A stretch of DNA of 55,611 bases from Bdellovibrionales bacterium RIFOXYD12_FULL_39_22 (GCA_001770205.1 MEQL01000010.1:1-55611), one strand, 5' to 3'. Numbered from the stretch's first letter, positions 36,286 to 46,267 are shown. A program made the numbers and translations. The notes: generated by a model from the letters alone, not told the origin.

Positions 36286-37191
36286 ATGAAGGCCTTTATT
36301 AACAAAGATGCCAGCGGCCATTGTGCCGAAAAAAAGTTAAAAGATGTCTCATTGTCATGCCCCTTCGTAATTTGTTCTTCCGCAGAAATAAATAATTGTC
36401 TTCATAGTTTTTGTAACCTTGAAAAAAATCCCCAAGTCATTTTGGGCGGCGGAGATGGTACTTTTCATTTAACGCTTAACTCTCTTTTTGATCATGCGGC
36501 CCTTCAATGGAAATATGCAGGCATTGAATTTGCTTTTTTAGGATTAGGAAGCAGTAATAGTTTTATACGCTCTCTAAAAGAAGCAACAAACTCCACCAAA
36601 ACTCCTTGTACCTCTGTCGATTTGGGATATGCAAAAATAACAAACTCCAAAGGTGAAACTTTACGCCGAATTTTTTTAGCAAACGGCTCTCTTGGCTTTT
36701 TGGCCTTAGGTAATTTAATCTTTAATCAAGAAAACCTAATCCCCGCATTTTTAAAAAGAATGGGAGTCGAAATTGCCAATTTCGTTTGCTTTTTTTTAAC
36801 TCTTTTTAAATTCACTCCAATCAAACTTGAAATTAAAATCCAAGGCCAAACAATTACGCAATCATTTTTAAATTTTCAATTTCTGAAAGCTCACTTTTAC
36901 ACTGGGGGGTTTAAATTCCCTCCGCAAAACAATTTTGATAATGGTAAGTTTGATATTCACTGGGATATCTTCTCGAGCAAATGGGGAATTTTGAAAAACT
37001 TTATTTTTCTTAGCTTAAATCAACTCTCATGGATGAAAGCTCATCACAACACAACGTCCAATACTTTTGTAATTAAAAGTCCAACTGATATTCCACTAGA
37101 ATTGGATGGGGAAATTTACTTCGGAAATTATTTTGAAATATCATGCTTAAGTAAACAATTAAAACTTTTTTACAATTGGAGTACATCGTGA
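36286..37191 (+). CDS. Lipid kinase of the diacylglycerol/ceramide kinase family
   Basis: A 301-residue protein of the DAGK catalytic family, which phosphorylates diacylglycerol, sphingoid bases or ceramide. The ATP-site motif GGGDGT is at residues 54-59, followed by GLGSSNSF near 87 in place of the usual GTxND turn. A C-terminal beta-rich part with PLELDGE near 268 matches the family end. The N-terminal strand before GGGDGT is short. It lies 12 bases after the oxoamine synthase and overlaps the next gene by GTGA. In Caulobacter a ceramide kinase of this family acts in the sphingolipid pathway, which suits the neighbourhood. Confidence 0.8.
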   Translation: MKAFINKDASGHCAEKKLKDVSLSCPFVICSSAEINNCLHSFCNLEKNPQVILGGGDGTFHLTLNSLFDHAALQWKYAGIEFAFLGLGSSNSFIRSLKEATNSTKTPCTSVDLGYAKITNSKGETLRRIFLANGSLGFLALGNLIFNQENLIPAFLKRMGVEIANFVCFFLTLFKFTPIKLEIKIQGQTITQSFLNFQFLKAHFYTGGFKFPPQNNFDNGKFDIHWDIFSSKWGILKNFIFLSLNQLSWMKAHHNTTSNTFVIKSPTDIPLELDGEIYFGNYFEISCLSKQLKLFYNWSTS

Positions 37192-37967
37192 ATACTACCT
37201 TGATCACCGGCGCATCATCAGGACTTGGCCTTCATCTGGCACATCGTTTTGCCGAAAAAGGCCATAACCTTATTCTTGTCGCTCGTAGCTTAGATAAGCT
37301 ATCTATGCTAAAAAAACAAATCCTCCAAAATCACTCTGTGAATATCGAACTTATCGCACTTGATCTGACTCAAGATGGGGCAACTGAAGAATTAACTAAA
37401 AAAATTCCTTATGTCGCCACGCTGATTAACTGCGCCGGCCGTGGAAATTTCGGACTAACTGAACAAATCCCTATTAATGAGCATATTGCGACAATCAAAC
37501 TCAATTGCGAAATACCTGTCAAGCTTTGTACTCATTACAGCAAGGAGATGAAAGCAAAAAAATCTGGAACCATAATAAATATTGTCTCACTTGGTGGATA
37601 TCATCCTCTTCCCTTTTTTAATGTTTACTCCGCCAGCAAATCTTTTTTGCTAACCTTTACTGAAGGATTGGCATATGAACTAAAAGAATACAATGTGCAG
37701 GTTATTAATCTATCACCTGGCGGAATACTTACTGATTTTCATCTCAAATCGGGCCTTCCTCCAGCAATTGCCGAAAAATATGAAAAACTTATGCAAACTC
37801 CGGAGCAAGTTGCCGATGAACTATTTAACTGTTTACGTTGTAAAAAAAGTAGTTGGGTGACCGGCCGACTGAATCGAATTTACGCTATCGTCCAAAAACT
37901 TCTGCCACGCAGATGGGTTACTGCCTCTGCGGGAAAATTTTATAAAGATTTTATGCCAAAAAATTGA
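37188..37967 (+). CDS. Classical short-chain dehydrogenase/reductase
   Basis: A 259-residue classical [11 protein letters not shown] near residue 7, NCAGRG near 87, a catalytic Ser in NIVSLGG near 135, and YSASK near 150 are all present, followed by [10 protein letters not shown]. The start is GTG at 37188 with GGAG six bases upstream, overlapping the lipid-kinase stop. A TTG four codons earlier is less likely. Between a lipid kinase and cysD, a role as 3-ketosphinganine-type reductase is plausible; the fold alone allows many substrates. Confidence 0.82.
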   Translation: MNTTLITGASSGLGLHLAHRFAEKGHNLILVARSLDKLSMLKKQILQNHSVNIELIALDLTQDGATEELTKKIPYVATLINCAGRGNFGLTEQIPINEHIATIKLNCEIPVKLCTHYSKEMKAKKSGTIINIVSLGGYHPLPFFNVYSASKSFLLTFTEGLAYELKEYNVQVINLSPGGILTDFHLKSGLPPAIAEKYEKLMQTPEQVADELFNCLRCKKSSWVTGRLNRIYAIVQKLLPRRWVTASAGKFYKDFMPKN

Positions 37968-37969
37968 AT

Positions 37970-38872
37970 ATGAAATATCGTTTGAGCAACCTTAGACAAT
38001 TAGAATCCGAGAGCATTTATATAATGCGCGAAATTGTTGCTCAATTTGCCAATCCAGTTTTGCTTTACTCTGTTGGTAAAGATTCATCGGTGCTCGTTCG
38101 CTTGGCACAAAAGGCCTTCTATCCTGGAAAAATCCCATTTCCCCTTTTACATGTAGATACCGGATTTAAATTTAAAGAGATGTATGAATTTAGAGATAAG
38201 TTTACCAAATCCATCGATGCCAAACTAATTGTTTTCAAGCACCCAAGCACTTATGACGAAACCGTTAACCCTTATGATTTAGGAACTCAAAAGTGTTGTG
38301 CAATTTTAAAAACTATGGCCCTCTTAGACGCCATCCGAGAGGGAAAATATGATGCGGCCATTGGCGGTGCGCGGAGAGACGAAGAAAAATCCCGGGCCAA
38401 AGAACGTATTTTTTCCTTTCGCGATAAAAACGGCCAATGGGATCCAAAAAATCAACGCCCAGAGCTTTGGAATCTTTATAACGGAAAAATTAACAAGGGG
38501 GAATCCATCAGGGCCTTTCCCCTCTCAAATTGGACAGAACTAGACATTTGGCAATATATTCATCTTGAAAAAATTCCCATTGTTCCACTCTACTTTGCTA
38601 AAAAACGCCTAATGATTGTTCGCGATGGGCAACTTATTCCCATAGAAAACAAGTCTAAATTACTCGAAAATGAAACACCTCAAGAAGTGATGTCACGCTT
38701 TCGCACCTTGGGTTGTTCACCCTGTACTGGAGCGATTAGATCTGAGGCCAGCACTCTTCCTCTCATTATTGAAGAGATGATGTTGGCAAGAACTTCTGAA
38801 CGTTCGACCAGAATTATTGATCATGATGCGGAAGGATCAATGGAAACAAAAAAACGGGAGGGGTATTTCTAA
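37970..38872 (+). CDS. cysD: Sulfate adenylyltransferase subunit 2
   Basis: CysD is the ATP-pyrophosphatase-type subunit of sulfate adenylyltransferase and makes APS from sulfate and ATP. The 300-residue product has [13 protein letters not shown] near residue 35 (PP-loop), [34 protein letters not shown] near 125, and a C-terminal GCSPCTGAI. Length is standard. The ATG at 37970 lies just after the SDR stop; a TTG two codons earlier is possible, and neither has a strong ribosome-binding site. It overlaps cysN by one base (TAATG). No sulfate-reduction gene follows. Confidence 0.93.
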   Translation: MKYRLSNLRQLESESIYIMREIVAQFANPVLLYSVGKDSSVLVRLAQKAFYPGKIPFPLLHVDTGFKFKEMYEFRDKFTKSIDAKLIVFKHPSTYDETVNPYDLGTQKCCAILKTMALLDAIREGKYDAAIGGARRDEEKSRAKERIFSFRDKNGQWDPKNQRPELWNLYNGKINKGESIRAFPLSNWTELDIWQYIHLEKIPIVPLYFAKKRLMIVRDGQLIPIENKSKLLENETPQEVMSRFRTLGCSPCTGAIRSEASTLPLIIEEMMLARTSERSTRIIDHDAEGSMETKKREGYF

Positions 38873-40788
38873 TGGGTAAATCCTTCTCTCCATTTAATAT
38901 TGATAGTTATTTAAAAGTAAGCAGTGAAAAGTCGCTACTGCGCTTCACTACGGCCGGAAGCGTTGATGATGGAAAATCAACTCTTATTGGGCGCATGCTT
39001 TATGATTCAAAAACACTTTTTGAAGATCACCTTTCGGCCATCAAAAAAAATCCCGACAACATAGATTTTGCCCATCTAACAGATGGACTAAAGGCCGAAC
39101 GGGAACAGGGAATTACTATTGATGTAGCATATCGCTACTTTTCCACTCCTGGGCGCAACTATATTTTGGCAGACACTCCTGGCCATGAGCAATACACTCG
39201 CAACATGGCCACTGGAGCCTCCACTGCAGATTTGGCGATTATATTAATCGATGCGAGAAAAGGCGTTATCACTCAAACCAAACGCCACTCTTTCATCTGC
39301 TCTCTTCTTCGGATTTCTAATTTCATTATTGCCATTAATAAAATGGATCTGGTTGATTACTCCGAAGCTGTTTTCAATAAAATCAAAAGTGAATATCAAG
39401 ATTTCTCTGCCACCCTTGATCTTCATCAGATAAAATTTATTCCCGTTAGTGCTCTATTTGGCGACAATATTGTCACAAAAAGCAACAAAATGCCCTGGTA
39501 TGCAGGAGAATCAATTTTAGAATCTCTGGATAATACTTTTATTGGGAGTGGCCATAATTTACTAGATTTTCGCTTCCCAGTACAATTAGTTAGTCGACCA
39601 CATCATAATTTTCGTGGATTTTGTGGGCAAATTGCTTCCGGCCGCATCAAGGTTGGGGATAAAATTGTGATCCTACCATCTATGATAAAATCGGCCGTTC
39701 AATCTATAGAAACTTTCGATGGGCCACTGGCCGAGGCCTTTGCGCCTATGTCTGTCACCCTAACACTTGATGACGAAATTGACATTGGCCGAGGCGATAT
39801 GATTGTCAAAAAAAATAATCTTCCGCTCTCCACCAACTATTTTGAGGCCATGCTTGTATGGATATCCAATACTCCAATGGTGGCCAACAGTAGCTATCTT
39901 TTAAAACATACCTCTAACTCAACTAAAGCAGTAGTTGGCCATCTTTCATACACCATTGATATCAACACTCTTAGCAGAAACTTGACTCCCCATCTCTGTA
40001 TGAATGAGATTGGAAGAGTTACCATTTCTACTCATGAGAAAATATTTATCGACACCTATAAAACTAATCGCCAGACAGGATCTTTTATTTTGATTGATCT
40101 GCTTTCAAATAATACTGTGGCCGCTGGAATGATTATAGAAAAAATTCCGCAAGAGGACTTGTTCAAACGCTATAAACAAATTGATATCGATGCGGCCCAA
40201 AAAGTGCGCGAGATCCACCCTTCTGAACGTTTAGTTTCAAAGAGTGCATATGAAATTAAATTAAAACAACAAGGAAAAACTCTCTGGTTTACTGGGCTTT
40301 CTGGTGCTGGAAAGTCCACAATTGGACGATTACTAGAAAAAAAATTTTTTGATGAGGACAGATTCGCTATCTTGCTAGATGGCGATAATATTCGCGCTCA
40401 CCTAAATAGCGATTTAGGTTTTTCTGATGCGGATAGAAGCGAAAATATTCGAAGAGTGGCGGAAGTGGCAAAACTATTTAACAGTATGGGAATGATTGTC
40501 ATCACTGCCTTCATCTCTCCTTTTGCCAAAGATCGACTGAAGGCCCAAGAGATTATTGGAGCAGATAATTTTTATGAAATTTATATTGATACTCCAATTG
40601 ACCTTTGCCAAAAACGAGACCCTAAAGGCCTTTATAAAAAAGCGATCAATGGTACCATAAAAGAGTTCACGGGAATTTCTTCGTCCTATGAGCACCCGGA
40701 ATCACCATCTTTTATCTGTTCCACGCAAAATTGCCGGCCGGAAGAATCGGCCATGTCCATTTTTCAATTTTACCTTGAGAAACTATGA
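38872..40788 (+). CDS. cysN/cysC: Bifunctional sulfate adenylyltransferase subunit 1 / APS kinase (CysN-CysC fusion)
   Basis: A 638-residue fusion as in NodQ. The N-terminal GTPase drives APS formation: AGSVDDGKSTLIGRML near residue 27, EREQGITIDVAYRY near 80, DTPGHEQYTRNMATGAS near 105, and NKMDLVDYS near 160. The C-terminal APS kinase has GLSGAGKST near 475 and DGDNIRAHLNSDLGFS near 503. It therefore yields PAPS, the donor for sulfotransferases. Both catalytic halves look intact. It starts within the cysD stop and its own stop overlaps the next ATG (ATGA). In this operon PAPS is more likely used for sulfation than for assimilation. Confidence 0.93.
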   Translation: MGKSFSPFNIDSYLKVSSEKSLLRFTTAGSVDDGKSTLIGRMLYDSKTLFEDHLSAIKKNPDNIDFAHLTDGLKAEREQGITIDVAYRYFSTPGRNYILADTPGHEQYTRNMATGASTADLAIILIDARKGVITQTKRHSFICSLLRISNFIIAINKMDLVDYSEAVFNKIKSEYQDFSATLDLHQIKFIPVSALFGDNIVTKSNKMPWYAGESILESLDNTFIGSGHNLLDFRFPVQLVSRPHHNFRGFCGQIASGRIKVGDKIVILPSMIKSAVQSIETFDGPLAEAFAPMSVTLTLDDEIDIGRGDMIVKKNNLPLSTNYFEAMLVWISNTPMVANSSYLLKHTSNSTKAVVGHLSYTIDINTLSRNLTPHLCMNEIGRVTISTHEKIFIDTYKTNRQTGSFILIDLLSNNTVAAGMIIEKIPQEDLFKRYKQIDIDAAQKVREIHPSERLVSKSAYEIKLKQQGKTLWFTGLSGAGKSTIGRLLEKKFFDEDRFAILLDGDNIRAHLNSDLGFSDADRSENIRRVAEVAKLFNSMGMIVITAFISPFAKDRLKAQEIIGADNFYEIYIDTPIDLCQKRDPKGLYKKAINGTIKEFTGISSSYEHPESPSFICSTQNCRPEESAMSIFQFYLEKL

Positions 40789-43202
40789 ACCTAATTGGAA
40801 AAATTGAAAACATAAAAATACTTGAAAAAATGGGCAACAAGGCCCATTCTCTACATCTCCTTTGCAAGGAAAAATTCAACATCCCATTAGGCGCAGTAAT
40901 TATCTCCCGCACTGAATGCGATCGAAACAACTTGCAAAACATCATACAGTCCATCGGCAATTTCCCTGTGGCCGTTCGCTCCAGCGGACAACTAGAAGAT
41001 CTGGCCGATGCCAGCTTTGCCGGCCTATACGAAACAATATTGGACGTTAATAGTATGGAAGAACTAGAGGTGGCCATAGATAAATGCTTTAATTCGGCCA
41101 ATAGTGCTCGCGTCGTTGATTATCTAAAAAATAAAAAAATTTCATTCACCACTACAGAGCTAGAAAACAAAATATCCATCCTAATCCAGAAAATGGTTGA
41201 TGTTAAATACGCCGGCGTGGCCTTTTCCATTTCTCCTCTTTCTGGGCAAGAAGAACATATCCTAATTGAAACATGTAAGGGATCTGGAGAAAAACTTGTT
41301 TCCGGCAAAGTAAACCCAACTCAATATATTATCGACAATAGACAATTCAGGATTGTTTCGCAAACTGCTAGCGATGAACTAGTTGATCTTACCAGCATGG
41401 CCCTTGCCGATCTGGGAAAAAATATAAATCGTATTGCGGTTTATTTTGAACGGCCACAAGATATTGAGTGGGCCATTGATCAAGAAGATCGGTTATGGAT
41501 CTTACAATCGCGCCCCATTACCTCCATAAAATGGCGAGATGATATTGAAGAGTTTACCAACGCTGACTTAAAAGATGGCGGAGTCTCGGCCAGAGTATGT
41601 ACCCCAGTAATGTTTTCTCTTTATAATATCGCTATGGCCAACAGTATGCGTGATTACTTTAGAAATTTAAAGCTGCTTAGCTCAAAAAATAATCCGCGCT
41701 GGATGATTCATAGGTACGGCCGAGTATACTGGAATGCTGGCGTAACTAAAAACTTATTGAAAGCAGTTCCTGGATTTAATGAAAAAACGTTTGATCAAGG
41801 ACTAGGAATTCAAAAAGATTATGGCCGACAAGGACCTCACCAAACACCAACTACGCTGCGAACTATTTTAAAAGCAATCCCGGTAGTAATTGGCCTGAAA
41901 GCAGAATATAAAAACGCTCATACGCTGGCATTACAATTTAATAAGCAATTTGAACCACTAAATCAACTATATCTTCCTAAAGTCTATCATCTAGAAAAAT
42001 TTTCTGAGCAAGAATTTTTTTCTGACTTTATTAAAGTTATTAACGATTTTTTTCATCTAACTGAGATTAGCTATTTTAGAGTCATATACAATAATGCTAA
42101 TTTTCAAAGCGACTTCATCGAATTTTTTCGTAAAATTTCTGCCTCTCTAGGTCTTGCTGAAATTTCAATTATTGATCTTGTTGGAGGCCTTACAGATATT
42201 ACTCATATCGAAGTACAAAAAGGAATTATTAACCTCTATGATATTGCCAGACAACATGGAATGGATAGCAACTCCTTTAAAGATGCCCTGGCCCATTTTT
42301 TAAAAGATCACTACCACCACGGCGATGCCGAATTAGAAATTCAAACTCCACGCTGGGGAGATGATCCGACCTCCATTATTAAAATGATCAACAACCTTAT
42401 TCATTCTAGCATAGAACCTCATCGGCCAGAGGAAACGCAAAAAAAACAACTCGATAATTTCAACAAAGTTATTGAGCAAATTAAACTTGCTTTCGCTCGC
42501 GCAAGCTTAATGACAAGACTTACTATTAAGAGTAAATTTTATCGTGATTTATATAAAGTTCGCTCTTATCTTTCTCTCCGCGAAAAAATGCGGGAATACT
42601 CCACTCGCTGTTACTTTGTTGTTAGACGCTATCTGCTAGAATTAGGCAAAAGATTGGCACAAAAAAAATATCTTCAAAATCCATCGGACATCTTTTTTCT
42701 TCATATTGAGGATCTAATCGAAATTTGTTCTTCCAATAAAATCTCAACTGCTCTGTTAGAAAAATTGGAATATCAAAAAATGATGTATTACGCCTATTCT
42801 AAATTTGAAGCACCGAATGAATTTGGAAAAAATGTTCTACAAGTTAATGAAGATAGTTATATGGCATCAGGTGAAGGGATGATGGCCTTTTCGGGAATTG
42901 GATGTAGTCCTGGTATAGTGGAAGGTACTGCTCGCGTTCTGGAGGGCCTTGAACAAATAGAGCTTATTCAAAAAGGGGATATTTTAGTAACGAAATTTAC
43001 TGATCCTGGATGGACACCTACACTCGGTATCGTTGCGGGAGTAGTAACTGAAGTAGGAGGCGTTCTCTCCCACGCGGCCGTTATTGGACGTGAATATGGA
43101 ATTCCGGCCGTGCTTAACATAAAGGGAATAACAAAAAAAATTAAATCAGGCCAAAAAATTAGAATAAATGGCAACACTGGAGTAATTCACTTATTAAGTT
43201 AA
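40785..43202 (+). CDS. PEP-synthase-like phosphotransferase (second copy)
   Basis: An 805-residue enzyme with the same domain order as the protein at 25029-27548 but closer to the family consensus. AVRSSGQLEDLADASFAG (63-80), GSGEKLVSGKV near 165, and DIEWAIDQEDRLWILQSRPI near 228-248 mark the ATP-grasp half. The mobile domain has GGVLSHAAV with the phospho-His at about 763 and ends with NGNTG. The PEP/pyruvate barrel of PEP synthase is absent, so the phosphate acceptor is probably a pathway compound. ATGA overlap with cysNC shows tight coupling. Function in the pathway is unknown. Confidence 0.82.
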   Translation: MNLIGKIENIKILEKMGNKAHSLHLLCKEKFNIPLGAVIISRTECDRNNLQNIIQSIGNFPVAVRSSGQLEDLADASFAGLYETILDVNSMEELEVAIDKCFNSANSARVVDYLKNKKISFTTTELENKISILIQKMVDVKYAGVAFSISPLSGQEEHILIETCKGSGEKLVSGKVNPTQYIIDNRQFRIVSQTASDELVDLTSMALADLGKNINRIAVYFERPQDIEWAIDQEDRLWILQSRPITSIKWRDDIEEFTNADLKDGGVSARVCTPVMFSLYNIAMANSMRDYFRNLKLLSSKNNPRWMIHRYGRVYWNAGVTKNLLKAVPGFNEKTFDQGLGIQKDYGRQGPHQTPTTLRTILKAIPVVIGLKAEYKNAHTLALQFNKQFEPLNQLYLPKVYHLEKFSEQEFFSDFIKVINDFFHLTEISYFRVIYNNANFQSDFIEFFRKISASLGLAEISIIDLVGGLTDITHIEVQKGIINLYDIARQHGMDSNSFKDALAHFLKDHYHHGDAELEIQTPRWGDDPTSIIKMINNLIHSSIEPHRPEETQKKQLDNFNKVIEQIKLAFARASLMTRLTIKSKFYRDLYKVRSYLSLREKMREYSTRCYFVVRRYLLELGKRLAQKKYLQNPSDIFFLHIEDLIEICSSNKISTALLEKLEYQKMMYYAYSKFEAPNEFGKNVLQVNEDSYMASGEGMMAFSGIGCSPGIVEGTARVLEGLEQIELIQKGDILVTKFTDPGWTPTLGIVAGVVTEVGGVLSHAAVIGREYGIPAVLNIKGITKKIKSGQKIRINGNTGVIHLLS

Positions 43203-43227
43203 TCTCCTTTTTTATGGTAATATTTTT

Positions 43228-45045
43228 ATGAAACTACTTACGCAAAAGAAATTTTATCTTCTCGCTATGATATGCGCTATTATCGCAATCATGGTGAGGT
43301 TTTTAATTACCCTTTTTGATTTTTCAGGGCCCGCCATTCTCCAAGAGATAGAATTGTCAGAACTAAACTCCTACTACTTGCAAAAGGCCCCAGGATATTT
43401 TTCTCTTAACCCAGAAATAAAAAAAGAGCGAATATACTTGCTACCAGAACAATTTTTTCCCGTTTACACAACGGACTTTCTCTCTCCAAAAAGACATAAT
43501 TACGAACAATCTTTGCTCCAATTTAATTTTGCTAATTTTATTGCCACGCAAAATGCACATGATCTGCGCGAGGCCAAAATAAACTTCACCAAAAAACTAA
43601 AATTTATCCCATTGCAATTTCAATTTGAGCGCCCCTATCATTATTTTGCCAGTTGGGGAACGCTATTTCACCCTCCACTCCAAATGCCATCACTCCCGCT
43701 GGAACAGGTTGATTCCCTCTGGAAAAAAAGGCCTCTGTTTTCTTCACGGAAATTTTCTACGCCACTTTTTCAAAACCGCTTAGATCAAATAACTCGAAGT
43801 GAATTAACATCTGGAAATAAACTAACGTTATTGGCCAACGGTGATTCGCTTTCTCCAATTTTAAATTTGATTAATACCTCAACCCAATTTCTTTTTATTC
43901 AAATGCTAGTTATCGATTGCAATGGGCCATCGGCCCAAAGCGTAATTCAAGCAATTTCCCAGAAGGCCCAAGAAAGCATTGATGTTAGAATAATGGTCGA
44001 TGATCTCTATAGTCATCTCACTCCTCGATGTCTGGACCAATTACAAGCTAGCGGAGCAAAAGTCATTCGTATTCAAAATAGTAATGGCCGCTTTCATCCA
44101 GCGCAACATAGTTCTTTATTTCTCAATGATAAATCTCATTTGATCATTGGATCACAGGCCATATTTTGGGGATTTTTTCAATCAACAGGAACTAATTTTT
44201 TAGATCGTGATCTTTCTCTTAATCTTCACGGCCCGGCCACCACCGACGCCTTAGGTGAATTTTTATTTGTGTGGAATAGACATTACCAAGAAATGCCACT
44301 TAGGGACTACCATGCGCTCTATGAACAAAGACGTCGCCAGGAAATTGAACAAGGCATGCGAGGATCTGACAATTACAACAGTTGGTTAGCTACCGACTCA
44401 CCTCAAGGACTATGTCGATTTGCCGCTCAACGGCCCAAAGGAGAAAAAAGAGATTTAGAAATTTTATGGGCAGAATATGTAGCGGCCTCCAACGATAGTA
44501 TCGACCTAAGCAATGTAAAATTTCTTTTCTCCAATGATACTTCGTCAAATACTTTTAAATATATTACCTTACTAAAACAAAAGGCCGCCAATAATGTACG
44601 CATCGATCTTTTTGCTAATGGAATTGATGGCGGTAATGGTGAATTGACTATTGAGCTAAATCGCCTGACAGAAGATATTTTGCTGAAAGAAAAAAAAGGT
44701 ATTAGCTCTTGGATAGACAATCTCCTATTGGCCTTCTACCAAAAACAAAAGAAAAATGCGGCACTAAAACATGCCAAAATTAATTTTGAGCAATTTAAAC
44801 GTATTCTTCAGGGGCCCAACATGGCCGCCTGGGCCAACTTTAATTTCACTCACCATAAAGCTTGGGGATTTGATAAAAATGCTTTTGCCGTTACCAGTCA
44901 ACTTTTTGGCGAAGAATCTTTTAATCAATTCTATGATGCTGGAGTCCTCTGTTTTGATGACTCGACTCAAATTGAATTTGAGAAAATGCGAAGCGTAGAT
45001 ATCGCTAACTCCATTCCCTATCTTGAAGAAACTTTGAAAGATTGA
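43228..45045 (+). CDS. Membrane-anchored phospholipase-D-family protein
   Basis: A 605-residue protein with an N-terminal membrane anchor (about residues 9-32) and two PLD-type half-sites. The second half-site, THHKAWGFDKN near residue 541, has the full HxK(x)4D. The first, QHSSLFLNDKSHLIIGSQ near 292-309, keeps His and Asp but has Ser instead of Lys. PLD enzymes hydrolyse or exchange phosphodiester head groups. The anchor suggests a periplasmic active site, which would suit late head-group remodelling of the island lipid. It is the last gene of the plus operon, 25 bases after the previous gene, and overlaps the convergent transporter by 28 bases. Confidence 0.75.
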   Translation: MKLLTQKKFYLLAMICAIIAIMVRFLITLFDFSGPAILQEIELSELNSYYLQKAPGYFSLNPEIKKERIYLLPEQFFPVYTTDFLSPKRHNYEQSLLQFNFANFIATQNAHDLREAKINFTKKLKFIPLQFQFERPYHYFASWGTLFHPPLQMPSLPLEQVDSLWKKRPLFSSRKFSTPLFQNRLDQITRSELTSGNKLTLLANGDSLSPILNLINTSTQFLFIQMLVIDCNGPSAQSVIQAISQKAQESIDVRIMVDDLYSHLTPRCLDQLQASGAKVIRIQNSNGRFHPAQHSSLFLNDKSHLIIGSQAIFWGFFQSTGTNFLDRDLSLNLHGPATTDALGEFLFVWNRHYQEMPLRDYHALYEQRRRQEIEQGMRGSDNYNSWLATDSPQGLCRFAAQRPKGEKRDLEILWAEYVAASNDSIDLSNVKFLFSNDTSSNTFKYITLLKQKAANNVRIDLFANGIDGGNGELTIELNRLTEDILLKEKKGISSWIDNLLLAFYQKQKKNAALKHAKINFEQFKRILQGPNMAAWANFNFTHHKAWGFDKNAFAVTSQLFGEESFNQFYDAGVLCFDDSTQIEFEKMRSVDIANSIPYLEETLKD

Positions 45046-46244
45046 TTATCCTCGCCCTCTATGGGAACTATTTTTCGTGAGATAATCAAAGCTATCAGAC
45101 TAAAGACGATGGCCATCATTCCCACCCTTCCATAATTGGCCAATGTTCCATCGGCCTCTTTGACAACCACCATGCCAGCGATATAAGCGGCCAGCGCAGT
45201 GGTCAAATGCTGTACACTATTTACTAAACTCATAAAATTACCGCGATACTCACTTGGAACGGTGGCAGTAACTAAAGTCATTGCCGGGGCCATTCTTCCG
45301 GCCATTAATCCAAAAAAAAGTGAAACAACAAATATTGCAAACCCAATTGAACTAGGCCCAATATTAGTTATTAGATAGATGGCAATTAACGATAAGAGCA
45401 AGGCCATAGCAAAAACCTTCTTTTTTCCCAGCTTATCGGCCATGGCCCCAAATAAAACCGAAGAAAAAATTGTACACAATCCAGCGCCGATATAAATAAT
45501 GGGCAATTGCCCCTCTGCAATTTTGCCATTTAAAATTATGGCCGGGAAGAGAAAGGGTATAACAGAAAAATGTCCAAGAATAAGCGCAAACATAAACAGT
45601 AGAACCCATCGTCGCGAGGAATCTTGCAAAATAAATTTGAAAGTTGCCCAAGCATCTTGCCTATTATTACTTCTTAAATGTTTATCCATTTTAGGTAGTT
45701 TCAAAAATACTAAGAGGATCACCAACAAAGATACTACTGACAATGCCCCAAATGATGTTTGCCATGAAAATTTATTGGCCAAAAAAAGTCCACTTGGAAC
45801 TCCAAAGATTGAAGCGAAGGCAAAAGAGGACATCGTGATGCCTATCGCCGCCCCTCTTCTTTTGATATCAATTGCATCACTAACGATGGTAAGGGACAAC
45901 GCTCCAATAACCCCGGTAAAAATCCCCGTAAAGGTTCTGGCAAATACCAACATTAAAAAACTTTGAGCAGACGAAGTGCCAATCACTGCTACAAAAAATC
46001 CCAACATTGTAATCAACAACAATTTTTTCCGATCATATCGATCTAGAAAAAATGCGGCCAAGGGGCCGGCAAACCCCGCACTGGCAGTATAAACAGAAAC
46101 TAAAAAACTAAACTCCTGTGCCGTCAAGGCAAATAACCGCATAATTTGCGGCCCCAATGGCATCATCATCATGAAGTCGGAAAAAACGCAAAAATAGACA
46201 CTGGAAACTAAAAGTAATACTAACTTTTCTTTCTGATCAAACAA
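45018..46244 (-). CDS. MFS transporter
   Basis: A 408-residue major facilitator with about 12 membrane helices. The loop between helices 2 and 3 reads DRYDRKKLL, and between 8 and 9 ADKLGKKKV, the usual family repeats. A helix-5 stretch SFAFASIFGVPSG resembles the antiporter motif C of drug or metabolite exporters. It starts at TTG (46242-46244) with a strong TAGGAGG five bases upstream. It lies opposite the lipid operon and divergent to the epimerase-like gene. Export of a small molecule is likely; the substrate is unknown. Confidence 0.85.
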   Translation of the reverse strand: MFDQKEKLVLLLVSSVYFCVFSDFMMMMPLGPQIMRLFALTAQEFSFLVSVYTASAGFAGPLAAFFLDRYDRKKLLLITMLGFFVAVIGTSSAQSFLMLVFARTFTGIFTGVIGALSLTIVSDAIDIKRRGAAIGITMSSFAFASIFGVPSGLFLANKFSWQTSFGALSVVSLLVILLVFLKLPKMDKHLRSNNRQDAWATFKFILQDSSRRWVLLFMFALILGHFSVIPFLFPAIILNGKIAEGQLPIIYIGAGLCTIFSSVLFGAMADKLGKKKVFAMALLLSLIAIYLITNIGPSSIGFAIFVVSLFFGLMAGRMAPAMTLVTATVPSEYRGNFMSLVNSVQHLTTALAAYIAGMVVVKEADGTLANYGRVGMMAIVFSLIALIISRKIVPIEGEDNQSFKVSSR

Positions 46245-46267
46245 GGAAACCTCCTATCATCTTTTAT

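Noticed and set aside
40712..41101. 129-residue minus-strand frame over the cysNC end and dikinase start
   Set aside because: It lies opposite two well-supported overlapping genes and shows only shadow composition.
45499..45966. 155-residue plus-strand frame inside the MFS gene
   Set aside because: It mirrors the hydrophobic codons of the transporter on the other strand and has no protein-like features.
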